Shown here: positions 9,614 through 17,617 of the stretch, piece after piece | Position numbering within the stretch: the stretch's first letter is position 1 | How the letters are laid out: each line of letters starts with the position of its first letter | Assembly: GCA_947453205.1 (NCBI GenBank) | Contig: CANGFT010000025.1 | Span: 1 to 54,149 of the forward strand | Reading direction: 5' to 3' | DNA from: Beijerinckiaceae bacterium | GTDB lineage: Bacteria > Pseudomonadota > Alphaproteobacteria > Rhizobiales > Beijerinckiaceae | Length of the DNA stretch: 54,149 bases | The notes under the pieces: model-generated | The model's input: only the letters and a program-made list of their open reading frames with translations | What the model was told of the DNA's origin: nothing | Database searches by the model: none | Program-made: the position numbers and the translations under genes

Positions 9614-10552
9614 TCAGCCTCGGGTGATGGCGTCGATCTCGGCGAGCTCCTGCGCGCTCATCATCCAGCCCAGCGCCTTCGCATTGGCCTCGACCTGCTG
9701 CGGCGTGCTCGCCCCCGCGATGACGCTGGAGACGCGCGGCTGCATGGCGAGCCAGCTCATGGAGAGCTCCAGCAGGCTGCGGCCGCGCTCCCGGGCGTAG
9801 GCGTCGAGCTTGTCGGCTATGGCGCGGTTGCGCGCCGACAAATGCCGCCCCGCGAGCCTGGGAAAGCGCGTGAGCCGCGCCCCTTCGGGAGTCGCCCCGC
9901 CAGCATATTTGCCGGTGAGAAGCCCCGCCGCCAGCGGATAAAAGGGCAGAAGGCCGACGCCATATTGCGTCATGGCGGGAATGAGCTCGGCCTCGATCCC
10001 GCGCTCCACGAGGCTATATTCGTTCTGGCAGGAGACGAAGCTTTCGAGCCCGCCAAGGCGCGCGCACCAGAGCGCCTCGGTCAGGCGCCAGCCCTCGAAA
10101 TTCGAACAGCCGATGTAGCGCACCTTGCCCTGACGCACGAGATCGTCGAGGGCGCGCAGCGTCTCCTCGATGGGCGTCGCGGGGTCGGGGCGGTGGATCT
10201 GGTAGAGGTCGATATAGTCGGTCTTCAGGCGCGTCAGGCTCGCCTCCACGGCCTCCATGATGTAGCGCCGCGACCCGCCTTGCTTGCGGCCGGCGTCGTC
10301 CATCGCCATCCCGAATTTCGTGGCGAGCACGATGTCCTTGCGGCGCGCGCCGAGCAATTCGCCCATAACGGTTTCCGAGCCGCCGCGGTCGCCATACATG
10401 TCGGCGGTGTCGAACAGGGTCACGCCGAGGTCGATCGCCCTGAAGATGACGGCGCGCGTTCCCTCCTTGTCGAGCCGACCGCCGAAATTGTTGCAGCCTA
10501 TGCCGGTGACGGAGACGTCCAGGCCGGAGCGGCCGAGCTTGCGCATTTGCAT
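9614..10552 (-). CDS. Aldo/keto reductase
   Basis: This is a 312-residue NADPH-dependent oxidoreductase of the AKR superfamily. The catalytic tetrad is complete: Asp48 and Tyr53 (FDTADMYG), Lys79 (ATKFG) and His120 (YQIHRPD). CSNFEGW in the middle and the C-terminal SSVIAGASTPQQVEANA match the cofactor-binding region. GAGGA is six bases before the ATG. The substrate is unknown; the family acts on aldehydes, ketones and xenobiotics. It is divergent from the LigB-like gene with about 100 bases between, so the two may share regulation. Confidence 0.93.
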   Translation of the reverse strand: MQMRKLGRSGLDVSVTGIGCNNFGGRLDKEGTRAVIFRAIDLGVTLFDTADMYGDRGGSETVMGELLGARRKDIVLATKFGMAMDDAGRKQGGSRRYIMEAVEASLTRLKTDYIDLYQIHRPDPATPIEETLRALDDLVRQGKVRYIGCSNFEGWRLTEALWCARLGGLESFVSCQNEYSLVERGIEAELIPAMTQYGVGLLPFYPLAAGLLTGKYAGGATPEGARLTRFPRLAGRHLSARNRAIADKLDAYARERGRSLLELSMSWLAMQPRVSSVIAGASTPQQVEANAKALGWMMSAQELAEIDAITRG

Positions 10553-10654
10553 GGCGATTCCTCATGGGATCTTTCCCCGCAGCATCGCGCCCGGCGCTTG
10601 CTCTGGCAAGCGGCGCCTTGCTATGGTGCGCGCTGTCAAGAACGGGGAAACGAA

Positions 10655-11473
10655 ATGGCAAGGATCGTCGCGGGTCTTGGGGCGCCGCACTCGCCCAGCC
10701 TGCCCTCCACAGTCCAGAAAAATCCGGCCTTTGTGGAGAATGGCCTCTATGCGGAGCTGCGCCGCCATATCGAGGAGGTGGAGGCCGATGTGGTCCTCAT
10801 GTTCTCCAACGATCATTTCAACACGTTCTTTCTGGACAATTTCCCCCTCTTCGCCATCGGCGTGGCCTCGCAGACCTCCGGTCCCAACGACCAGACGCCC
10901 ATGCCGCAATATCAGATCCCCGTGCATGAAGGGCTGATGGCGCATATCCATCGCACGGGCGTGCAGAGCGGCTTCGATCTGACCCTCACCCAGGAGTTCT
11001 CCGTCGATCACGCCTTCGCCGTGCCCTGGCACTTCATCGGCGCAAACGGCAAGGTCGCGCTGGCGCCGATTTTCGTGAACTGCTTCTCCAATCCCCTGCC
11101 CAACGCGCGCCGCGCCCACGATCTTGGCCGCATGATCGGCAGCGCGATCCGCACCTACAAGGAGCCGCTGCGGGTGGCGGTCTTCGCCAGCGGCAGCTTC
11201 TCGCTGGAGATTGGCGGCCCGCAAATCCCCGTCAATGAGCGTTCAGGCGTGCCGGACCGCAAATGGGTCGACCGGATCAACCATCTGCTGCGCACCCATG
11301 CGATCAACGACCTCATCGAGGAGGCGACCCCCGAGCAGATGACGCGCGCGGGCAATGCGGGCGGCGAATTGCTGAACTGGATCGCCATGCTCGGCGTCAT
11401 CGGGGATCAGGTTCCGATCATGCTGGCGCCGCAATCGCATGGCCATGCCTTCGGCGTCTGGCGTTGGGAGTGA
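10655..11473 (+). CDS. LigB-like class III extradiol dioxygenase subunit lacking the catalytic His
   Basis: LigB is the catalytic subunit of protocatechuate 4,5-dioxygenase. This 272-residue protein follows LigB throughout: His12 (GAPHSP), His54 (SNDHF) and Glu238 (GGELLNW) match the Fe(II) ligands His12, His61 and Glu242, and VDHAFAVP matches the VDHG segment. At the position of the general base His195 (LigB: GGMSHQLQGP) this protein has SFSLEIGGP, that is Leu184. It may therefore not be a normal ring-cleaving enzyme. The start ATG follows GGGGAAA. The LigA-like gene begins 4 bases downstream, which fits a two-subunit complex. The family is clear; the activity is not. Confidence 0.85.
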   Translation: MARIVAGLGAPHSPSLPSTVQKNPAFVENGLYAELRRHIEEVEADVVLMFSNDHFNTFFLDNFPLFAIGVASQTSGPNDQTPMPQYQIPVHEGLMAHIHRTGVQSGFDLTLTQEFSVDHAFAVPWHFIGANGKVALAPIFVNCFSNPLPNARRAHDLGRMIGSAIRTYKEPLRVAVFASGSFSLEIGGPQIPVNERSGVPDRKWVDRINHLLRTHAINDLIEEATPEQMTRAGNAGGELLNWIAMLGVIGDQVPIMLAPQSHGHAFGVWRWE

Positions 11474-11477
11474 AGCG

Positions 11478-11795
11478 ATGAGCATCTATGGCGTGAACAA
11501 ACTCTGCCGCTCCGCCCTGCATGACCTTGGCGTGCGCGAGGCGCTGAAGGCTGACCCCAAGGCTGCGATGGAGCGCTTTCCGCTCACCGACGAGGAAAAG
11601 CGCCTGCTGCTCGCGGGCGAAGTGGGCAAGCTCTGGGAGATGGGCGTCAGCGGCTTTCTCTTGAGCTATCTCACGCGCTGGGATCTGTTCGGGCTGACCG
11701 TGCCCGTCTATTGCGACCGCATGCGCGCGGCCAAGGACTGGCGCTATCCCGACGGCTGGCAGGGCGTTACGAGCGGGCGCGAAGCCGGGCATTGA
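11478..11795 (+). CDS. LigA-like small subunit
   Basis: The 105-residue protein resembles the alpha subunit of protocatechuate 4,5-dioxygenase. It is helical, with ALKADPKAAMERFPLTDEEKR and a GEVGKLWEMG segment in the position where LigA covers the active site. GGGAG precedes ATG 11478. The usual order is ligA then ligB; here the order is reversed. Tight spacing with the LigB-like gene implies co-translation and a complex. The substrate is unknown. Confidence 0.82.
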   Translation: MSIYGVNKLCRSALHDLGVREALKADPKAAMERFPLTDEEKRLLLAGEVGKLWEMGVSGFLLSYLTRWDLFGLTVPVYCDRMRAAKDWRYPDGWQGVTSGREAGH

Positions 11796-11814
11796 GGCGG
11801 GGCTTCGCAGCTTT

Positions 11815-12003
11815 TCACTTGCGATGTCGGCAGGGCTGAGGGCCGCGCTCGCCTTCGGCTTGCGTCGATGCCGCGACGTCCTGCACCGCGCGCAGGAGGG
11901 CGCCCGCGATCCGCTCGCTTGGTTCAGGCACGGGCCAGTTGCGCAGATCAGGACCGAGCGCCTGATGCAGTGTTTCAACGCGTCCCAAAGGCGCCTTGTG
12001 CAT
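11815..12003 (-). CDS. Small hypothetical protein (62 aa)
   Basis: A short frame opens at ATG 12003 with a strong ribosome site (AGGAG, spacing 7). It encodes 62 residues with a predicted helical middle (SERIAGALLRAVQDVAAS) and the motif LRNWPVPEPSERI, then a polar tail. It is convergent with the LigA-like gene and lies downstream of the amidohydrolase on the same strand. No family is recognised. The ribosome site and amino-acid composition argue for a real gene, but its length leaves doubt. Confidence 0.5.
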   Translation of the reverse strand: MHKAPLGRVETLHQALGPDLRNWPVPEPSERIAGALLRAVQDVAASTQAEGERGPQPCRHRK

Positions 12004-12110
12004 GTTCGTCTCCTGCATCCAGCCGGATCGTCGGACACCCCGTCACCTGCACAAACGCGCCTGCCCCAGATGGGGTTCGACCGCCAGTAAGCTGAATTGA
12101 TGATGGCCGC

Positions 12111-13067
12111 TCAGCCAGCCAGCCGCGGAAAGAGCCGCATGGCGTTGCCGCGCTCCACCGCCTGCAAGGCCTCGCCCTTGAAGCCCTGATAGGCGTCGAA
12201 GCCCTGCCGCTCCCGCGTCACCACATCCTCCGAAATATAGGGATAATCGGTGCCGAAGAGGATCTGGCTGTCGGGTACGAAGGCGCGCAGGGCGTCCAGC
12301 GGCGCATGATGGCCCGACAGCGCCGTGTCGTAATAGAAGCGGCGGATATGTGCGAGCGCGCCTTCGGGATAATTGTCGCGGAAGCTCGTCGTCTTGTCGA
12401 AGATCGAGATGCGATGGGCCAGCATGGGCAGCGTGCCGCCGGAATGGGAGAGGATGAAGGGAATGTCAGGGCAGCGCGTGGTCACGCCTTTGAGGATAAG
12501 GTTGGTCGCGACCTTGGTGGTCTCGAAGGGATAGTCCACGAGCATGCGCGGCAGATCCCAGCCATCGGCCTCCTTGCCGGGCGGATAGCAGGGATGGATG
12601 AAGGTCACGGTCTTGCGATGGTTCAACTCGGCGTAGAGCGCCTCGAAATCGGGATGGCCGATGTAGCGCTCGTCGACGCTGGTCAGAAGGCAGACGCCAT
12701 CGAGCTTCAACACGTCGGTGATGCGCTCCAGCTCCTTCAGCGAGGCGTCGACGTCCGGCAGGGGCAGGAAGGCGAAGGCGCCGAAGCGGGTGGGCGCGCT
12801 CGCCACGAGCTCGGCGAGGTAATCGTTGAAGCGCCGGGCGAGATCGCGGGTCTGGGCGCGGTCGCCGAACCAGATGCCGGGGGACGTGTAGGAGACGACC
12901 GCCGCGCCGATGCCCTCCGCGTCCATGAGGGCGAGGGAGGACTGGGGCGACCATTCGGGAAAGCCGCGATAGGCCGTGCCCGCAATGCCGGCGGCGCGCT
13001 GCACGTCCTTGTAGAACTCGGGCAGGAGATGGTGGTGAACGTCGATACGGCCCTTGGCTGCGGTCAT
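12111..13067 (-). CDS. Amidohydrolase, ACMSD-like
   Basis: This is a 318-residue amidohydrolase-2 family protein. The metal motif HxH is His11 and His13 (DVHHHLLPEF), followed by TFIHPCYPP, LSHSGGTLP and the Asp of LFGTDYPY. The family includes 2-amino-3-carboxymuconate semialdehyde decarboxylase and related non-oxidative decarboxylases. ATG 13067 with GGAGGA upstream is preferred over the longer frame to 13115. It lies near the LigB/LigA-like pair, and decarboxylation of a ring-cleavage product would fit, but the genes converge and need not share a pathway. Hydrolase activity is an alternative. Confidence 0.85.
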   Translation of the reverse strand: MTAAKGRIDVHHHLLPEFYKDVQRAAGIAGTAYRGFPEWSPQSSLALMDAEGIGAAVVSYTSPGIWFGDRAQTRDLARRFNDYLAELVASAPTRFGAFAFLPLPDVDASLKELERITDVLKLDGVCLLTSVDERYIGHPDFEALYAELNHRKTVTFIHPCYPPGKEADGWDLPRMLVDYPFETTKVATNLILKGVTTRCPDIPFILSHSGGTLPMLAHRISIFDKTTSFRDNYPEGALAHIRRFYYDTALSGHHAPLDALRAFVPDSQILFGTDYPYISEDVVTRERQGFDAYQGFKGEALQAVERGNAMRLFPRLAG

Positions 13068-13203
13068 GATCTTTCCTCCGGTGCGGCTTTGTAGCCTCAC
13101 GGGCGGCCTTTGCAAAGAAGCCCGGCCGCAAGCGAACCATGCGACAAATCAAGGCGAATGGCGTAGGCTTCGGCGCAACTGAGCCCTGACCGGAGCCACC
13201 CTC

Positions 13204-13545
13204 ATGACGCCACGCCTGATCCCCCTGCTCGCCGCCGCCCTGACCCTCGGACTGGCCGGGCCCGCCTTCGCCAAGGCTGATGCTGCGCGGGGCAAGAAGA
13301 TCGCGGAGGTGAATTGCGCCGAGTGCCATGCGGTGGGCCGCACCGGGGCGAGCGCCAATGCGACGTCCCCGCCCTTCCGGACGCTGGCGCAGCGCTATCC
13401 CCTGCAAGAACTCGAGGAGTCCCTGGCCGAGGGGATCATGGTGGGGCATGAGGGGCCGGAAATGCCGTTGTTCGAATTCGAACCGCAGGACATCGAGGAC
13501 TTGATGGCCTATTTGAAAACCATTCAGGTGAAAAAGCGTAAGTAG
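13204..13545 (+). CDS. Small c-type cytochrome
   Basis: The 113-residue precursor has a signal peptide ending at AFA (about residue 23) and one haem motif CAECH (Cys38, Cys41, His42). Met87 in GPEMPLF is the likely sixth ligand. The C-terminal helix DIEDLMAYLKTIQ is typical of class I monohaem cytochromes. It acts in the periplasm as an electron carrier; the partner is unknown, as no oxidase is adjacent. Its start ATG follows GGAGCCACCCTC. It is divergent from the amidohydrolase. Confidence 0.93.
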   Translation: MTPRLIPLLAAALTLGLAGPAFAKADAARGKKIAEVNCAECHAVGRTGASANATSPPFRTLAQRYPLQELEESLAEGIMVGHEGPEMPLFEFEPQDIEDLMAYLKTIQVKKRK

Positions 13546-13610
13546 GGTTCTGGCCGCCCGCCCTTGCAAGAGGGGGCGGATTCGCCCACCTTTCTGTCCA
13601 GGAGGGACAG

Positions 13611-13952
13611 ATGATCCGCTTTATGATCGGCAATGGCAGGAACCCGCGCGCCAGCACCGGCGGACGCTGGGCCATGGCCCTCACCCTCGTCGTCGCGGCG
13701 GGCCTTGGCATGGTGCTGCTGGCCGTGGGCGTGGGAATCGCGCTTCTGCTCGCGCCGGTCGTCATCGTGGCGGGCCTGATCGCCCGCGCGCGCCTGCGCA
13801 AGATCCTGCGCGACATGGGGATTGGCGAGAGCGGCGCCGGGCGGACCGAGGGCCCCTTCGCCCGCAACCCCTTCCAGCAAGGCCCGGCGCAGGCCGATGT
13901 GATCGAGGGGGAGTTTCGTGTGGTCGAGGATGAGAAGCCGGGGCGGCGATGA
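13611..13952 (+). CDS. Hypothetical membrane protein
   Basis: This 113-residue protein has one long hydrophobic region (about 22-58) that could form two membrane helices separated by a Gly turn, then a basic patch (RARLRKILRD) and a polar tail with ADVIEGEFRVVEDE. That tail motif is common in small uncharacterised alphaproteobacterial membrane proteins. AGGAGG precedes the ATG. Its TGA overlaps the ATG of the antitoxin-like gene (ATGA), so the two are probably translationally coupled. The function is unknown. Confidence 0.75.
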   Translation: MIRFMIGNGRNPRASTGGRWAMALTLVVAAGLGMVLLAVGVGIALLLAPVVIVAGLIARARLRKILRDMGIGESGAGRTEGPFARNPFQQGPAQADVIEGEFRVVEDEKPGRR

Positions 13953-14191
13953 GAAAGCGGATCAGCTTCACCCGATTTTGCGCCAATGCGGCGACATGCC
14001 TCGATCAACTCGCAGCGGATCGCGGCGAATTGGTCGTGACCCGCAGGGGCCATGACCCCGTCGTCATCCTGCCCCTTCGTGAGCTTGAAGGCATGCGCGA
14101 GACCCTGCATCTCCTGAGCTCGCCAGCGAACGCGGAGCGGCTTCTCCGCTCCATCGCAGAGCTCGACGCCGGGCGAAGCCAGGATCGCTGA
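13949..14191 (+). CDS. Phd/YefM-type antitoxin, no toxin beside it
   Basis: The 80-residue protein has the Phd/YefM fold signature: FTRFCANAATCLDQLAADRGELVVTR at the N-terminus (the pattern of prevent-host-death proteins) and GHDPVVILPLRELEGM. In this family the N-terminus binds DNA and the C-terminus neutralises a RelE-, Doc- or VapC-type toxin. No toxin frame follows: the next gene begins 53 bases on and is a phosphatase. It overlaps the upstream membrane-protein gene by four bases. It may be an orphan antitoxin or a simple regulator. Confidence 0.82.
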   Translation: MRKRISFTRFCANAATCLDQLAADRGELVVTRRGHDPVVILPLRELEGMRETLHLLSSPANAERLLRSIAELDAGRSQDR

Positions 14192-14244
14192 TCCATCTTT
14201 CAGCCCACTCGCTTTGCCAGCCCATCGGCGCTAACTTCCCCCTC

Positions 14245-14757
14245 ATGCGCCATCTCCTCATTCTCCGCCACGCCAAGGCCGTTCCGCACAGAAGCGGCGA
14301 CATCGACCGCGAACTCACCAACAGGGGCCGCCGCGAGGCCGGGCTGATGGGTCGGGAGATTCTGGCGCGGGGCCTGCTGCCGGATCTGGCGCTCGTCTCG
14401 CCCTCGACCCGCACCCGCGAGACCATCGCGCTCGCCATGGCCCACTGGCCCGCCCCGGCCCCGCTCCAGATCGACCGCGCGATCTATCTGGCCGAGGCGC
14501 CCGCCCTGCTGGACGTGCTGCGCGCGGCGCCGGACGCGCCGCAGACCCTGATGATCGTGGGCCACAACCCCGGCCTCGCCGAACTCGCCCTCAATCTGAC
14601 GGGGGGCGGCGACCCGCAGGCGCGCATGCGCATGATGGAGGGCTTTCCCACCGGCGCGCTCGCAGTGATGGAGGTTCCGGCCGACCATTGGGGGGAGCTC
14701 AGCTTCCACGGCGCGCGGCTCAAGGCTTTCATCACCCCGCGCGGTCTGGAGGCCTGA
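14245..14757 (+). CDS. SixA-like histidine phosphatase
   Basis: This is a 170-residue member of the histidine phosphatase (phosphoglycerate mutase-like) superfamily. The catalytic RHG-type motif is LRHAKA with Arg8 and His9; a second His lies in IVGHNPGL. The short form with LSPSTRTRETI-like VSPSTRTRETI matches SixA, which dephosphorylates phospho-His on HPt-type proteins. Alphaproteobacterial members often have unknown targets. The start ATG is preceded by a weak ribosome site. It is convergent with msrQ. Confidence 0.88.
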   Translation: MRHLLILRHAKAVPHRSGDIDRELTNRGRREAGLMGREILARGLLPDLALVSPSTRTRETIALAMAHWPAPAPLQIDRAIYLAEAPALLDVLRAAPDAPQTLMIVGHNPGLAELALNLTGGGDPQARMRMMEGFPTGALAVMEVPADHWGELSFHGARLKAFITPRGLEA

Positions 14758-14778
14758 CCGCTCCCCTGCCCGCGCCTC

Positions 14779-15642
14779 TCAGGCCCGCGCCAGACGCGCG
14801 GGTTTTGGACCGAAGCGGGCCCGCAGATGCGCGAGCGCGGCGACGGCGAGGCCGACGCCGAGAACCCAGAGGGCCGGGCTGACGCGATAGCTCACATCGA
14901 AATTCGCCATGAGGACGCGCGACACGCTCACGCTCGTCGAGAGCTTGTAATAAAGCGCCTCCATCAGCCCCGTCATGACGGCGCAGACAAGGGCGGCGGG
15001 CGCCAGATTGATGAAGCCCGGCGTCGTGCGTCGACGCACCGCGCGAAAGCTCATGAGCAGGATGAAATAGCCGCACATCAGCGCCGCCTCGCTGGCGTCG
15101 AGGCGAACCTCCATGAAATAATGAACAAGGCTCAGGAAGGTCGCGGCGTAGACCAGGCCATGCAGCTTGTTCCAGCGGGCGGCGCCGAGCTTGCGGATGC
15201 TCAGATCGTTCGAGGTGACGCCCAGCGCGACAAGGATCACCGTCGCGGCGAGGCCTACCGTCAGGAACAGGCGCAAGACCAGCTCCATGACGATCTTGAG
15301 CCAGTCGAAGCGCAGGTCCACGCACCAGAGCGCGACATGCGCCAGCGTATAGAACAAAGCCGCCAGCCCCACCATGCGCCGCACCAGAATGACCCGGTTG
15401 AAGCGGGCGACATAGCGCAGCGGCGTCACCGCCAGGGACAGGATGAGGATGCGCATGGCCCAGTCGCCGCTTTCGCGCACCAGGTCCGTCGCGGGCTTGG
15501 GCGAGAGCCAGCCCATCCGCCATTCCGTCAGCATCCAGACCGCAGGGGCCAGCATGGTGAGGAAGGTGACGAGCTTGATCCAGGAGGCCCGGCCGGCGCG
15601 GTCGGTCCAGGGCAGCCAGGCAGTGAGGTCGGAGGCGGTCAT
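14779..15642 (-). CDS. msrQ: MsrQ-like haem-binding membrane subunit
   Basis: MsrQ passes electrons to the periplasmic methionine sulfoxide reductase MsrP. The 287-residue protein has about six membrane segments of the ferric-reductase-like type and candidate haem ligands His102 (TLAHVALW), His161 (NKLHGLVY) and His174 (SLVHYFME). NDLSIRKLGAARWNKLHGL is a recognisable MsrQ stretch. MsrP normally lies next to MsrQ, but neither neighbour is MsrP. A ferredoxin reductase and ferredoxin are the upstream genes on the same strand, 54 bases away. Confidence 0.85.
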   Translation of the reverse strand: MTASDLTAWLPWTDRAGRASWIKLVTFLTMLAPAVWMLTEWRMGWLSPKPATDLVRESGDWAMRILILSLAVTPLRYVARFNRVILVRRMVGLAALFYTLAHVALWCVDLRFDWLKIVMELVLRLFLTVGLAATVILVALGVTSNDLSIRKLGAARWNKLHGLVYAATFLSLVHYFMEVRLDASEAALMCGYFILLMSFRAVRRRTTPGFINLAPAALVCAVMTGLMEALYYKLSTSVSVSRVLMANFDVSYRVSPALWVLGVGLAVAALAHLRARFGPKPARLARA

Positions 15643-15696
15643 GCGCAGCCTATAACAGGTTCGCGCGCCGCTCCCGCACTGACGATTCAGTGAAGA

Positions 15697-16794
<1,098 letters not shown>

Positions 16795-16855
16795 TCATGA
16801 AGGCGGAGCAGCCGATGGCCGCCGCCTCCATAATTCAACATGTCATTTTTGGAAA

Positions 16856-16869
16856 GTGATAATAATCAC
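16856..16869. promoter_or_regulatory. CRP/FNR-family dyad
   Basis: A perfect palindrome GTGAT-AATA-ATCAC lies in an AT-rich spacer, 125 bases before the ferredoxin reductase start. GTGA-N6-TCAC is the core of CRP sites, and the form differs from the FNR/FixK consensus TTGAT-N4-ATCAA only at the outer bases. Control of the reductase by oxygen or a nucleotide signal is inferred. Confidence 0.45.
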
Positions 16870-16889
16870 GAAAATTTTGTGTGATTATA

Positions 16890-17210
16890 TCAGCCCTGCT
16901 TCTCGGGGGTCGTGACCGAGAGGCCGTCGATCTCGGGCCGCACCTTGATCTGGCAGGACAGGCGCGAGGTGGGGCGCACGTCGAAGGCGAAATCGAGCAT
17001 GTCCTCCTCCATCTGCTCGGGCTTGCCGAGCTTCTCCATCCAGGCGTCGTCGACATAGACATGGCAGGTGGCGCAGGCGCAGGCCCCGCCGCATTCGGCC
17101 TCGATGCCGGGAATCGAATTCTTCAGGGCCGATTCCATGACGGTGGAGCCGTCTTCCGCATCAATCGTCCGGGACTGACCGGCGGCGTCGACAAAGGTGA
17201 TTTTGGTCAT
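16890..17210 (-). CDS. 2Fe-2S ferredoxin, adrenodoxin type
   Basis: The protein has 106 residues. The cluster ligands follow the adrenodoxin pattern C-x5-C-x2-C-x(36)-C: Cys40, Cys46, Cys49 and Cys86, with an extra Cys44. [19 protein letters not shown] is typical of the FdxB type. It serves as a soluble electron carrier; the reductase gene just downstream on the same strand is the probable partner. No P450 lies nearby. The start is ATG 17210, preceded by a GTTAACCTGATG context with little Shine-Dalgarno match. Confidence 0.94.
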   Translation of the reverse strand: MTKITFVDAAGQSRTIDAEDGSTVMESALKNSIPGIEAECGGACACATCHVYVDDAWMEKLGKPEQMEEDMLDFAFDVRPTSRLSCQIKVRPEIDGLSVTTPEKQG

Positions 17211-17617
17211 CAGGTTAACTCGCGAGGCGCGCAGGCGCGCGAAAAGGGAACGGCGGAGCCGCCGCCCCTCTTACCAAAAGACGAGCGGTCTTGGCGAGTG
17301 GCAATGAAAAAGCCCGACCGAGCGCCAGCCGAAAATCCCGAAATTTGTGCATAAACACATGGCGACGCTTGTATTCCCCCCTTGAACAGGGAACTTGGGG
17401 GCAGGAAAGGTGGAGTCGCGCAGGAAGAATCTTATCCTATAGTGGATCAGGCGTTAACGACGTTTACGTTTACCCTGGGTCACAGGTTTCCATTCCCCCA
17501 GCCGACGGGTACATTTCCAAATGGTTAAAAAGCTGGTTTCCGGGCGGCCACCCCGGCGATCGGACGGAGCCGCCGGGTCCGGCGGTTGATGCGTATGTTT
17601 ACGTGAGGCGGTTTGAA
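17211..17617. other. Intergenic leader between ferredoxin and the GPR-like gene (407 bp)
   Basis: This stretch separates divergent genes and must hold both promoters. I see short dyads (CGGCGG-AG-CCGCCG near 17252; TGTG-N6-CACA at 17346-17359) and a GTTAAC next to TTTACG repeats at about 17455-17470, but no site I would name. The plus-strand frame is open through most of it, so an earlier start of the giant gene cannot be fully excluded. Confidence 0.4.

Noticed and set aside
9842-10654. N-terminal extension of the LigB-like frame through the aldo-keto reductase gene
   Set aside because: It runs antisense through a gene with a full catalytic tetrad; the LigB homology starts at ATG 10655 with a ribosome site.
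17455-17470. GTTAACGACGTTTACG as a CtrA site before the GPR-like gene
   Set aside because: Only one TTAA half is present; the second half reads TACG at the required spacing.
17291-17617. 109-residue N-terminal extension of the giant coiled-coil gene
   Set aside because: The extension is Trp/Gly/Pro-rich with no pattern, whereas MATQQKP at 17618 begins the sequence typical of the family; no ribosome site was seen upstream.
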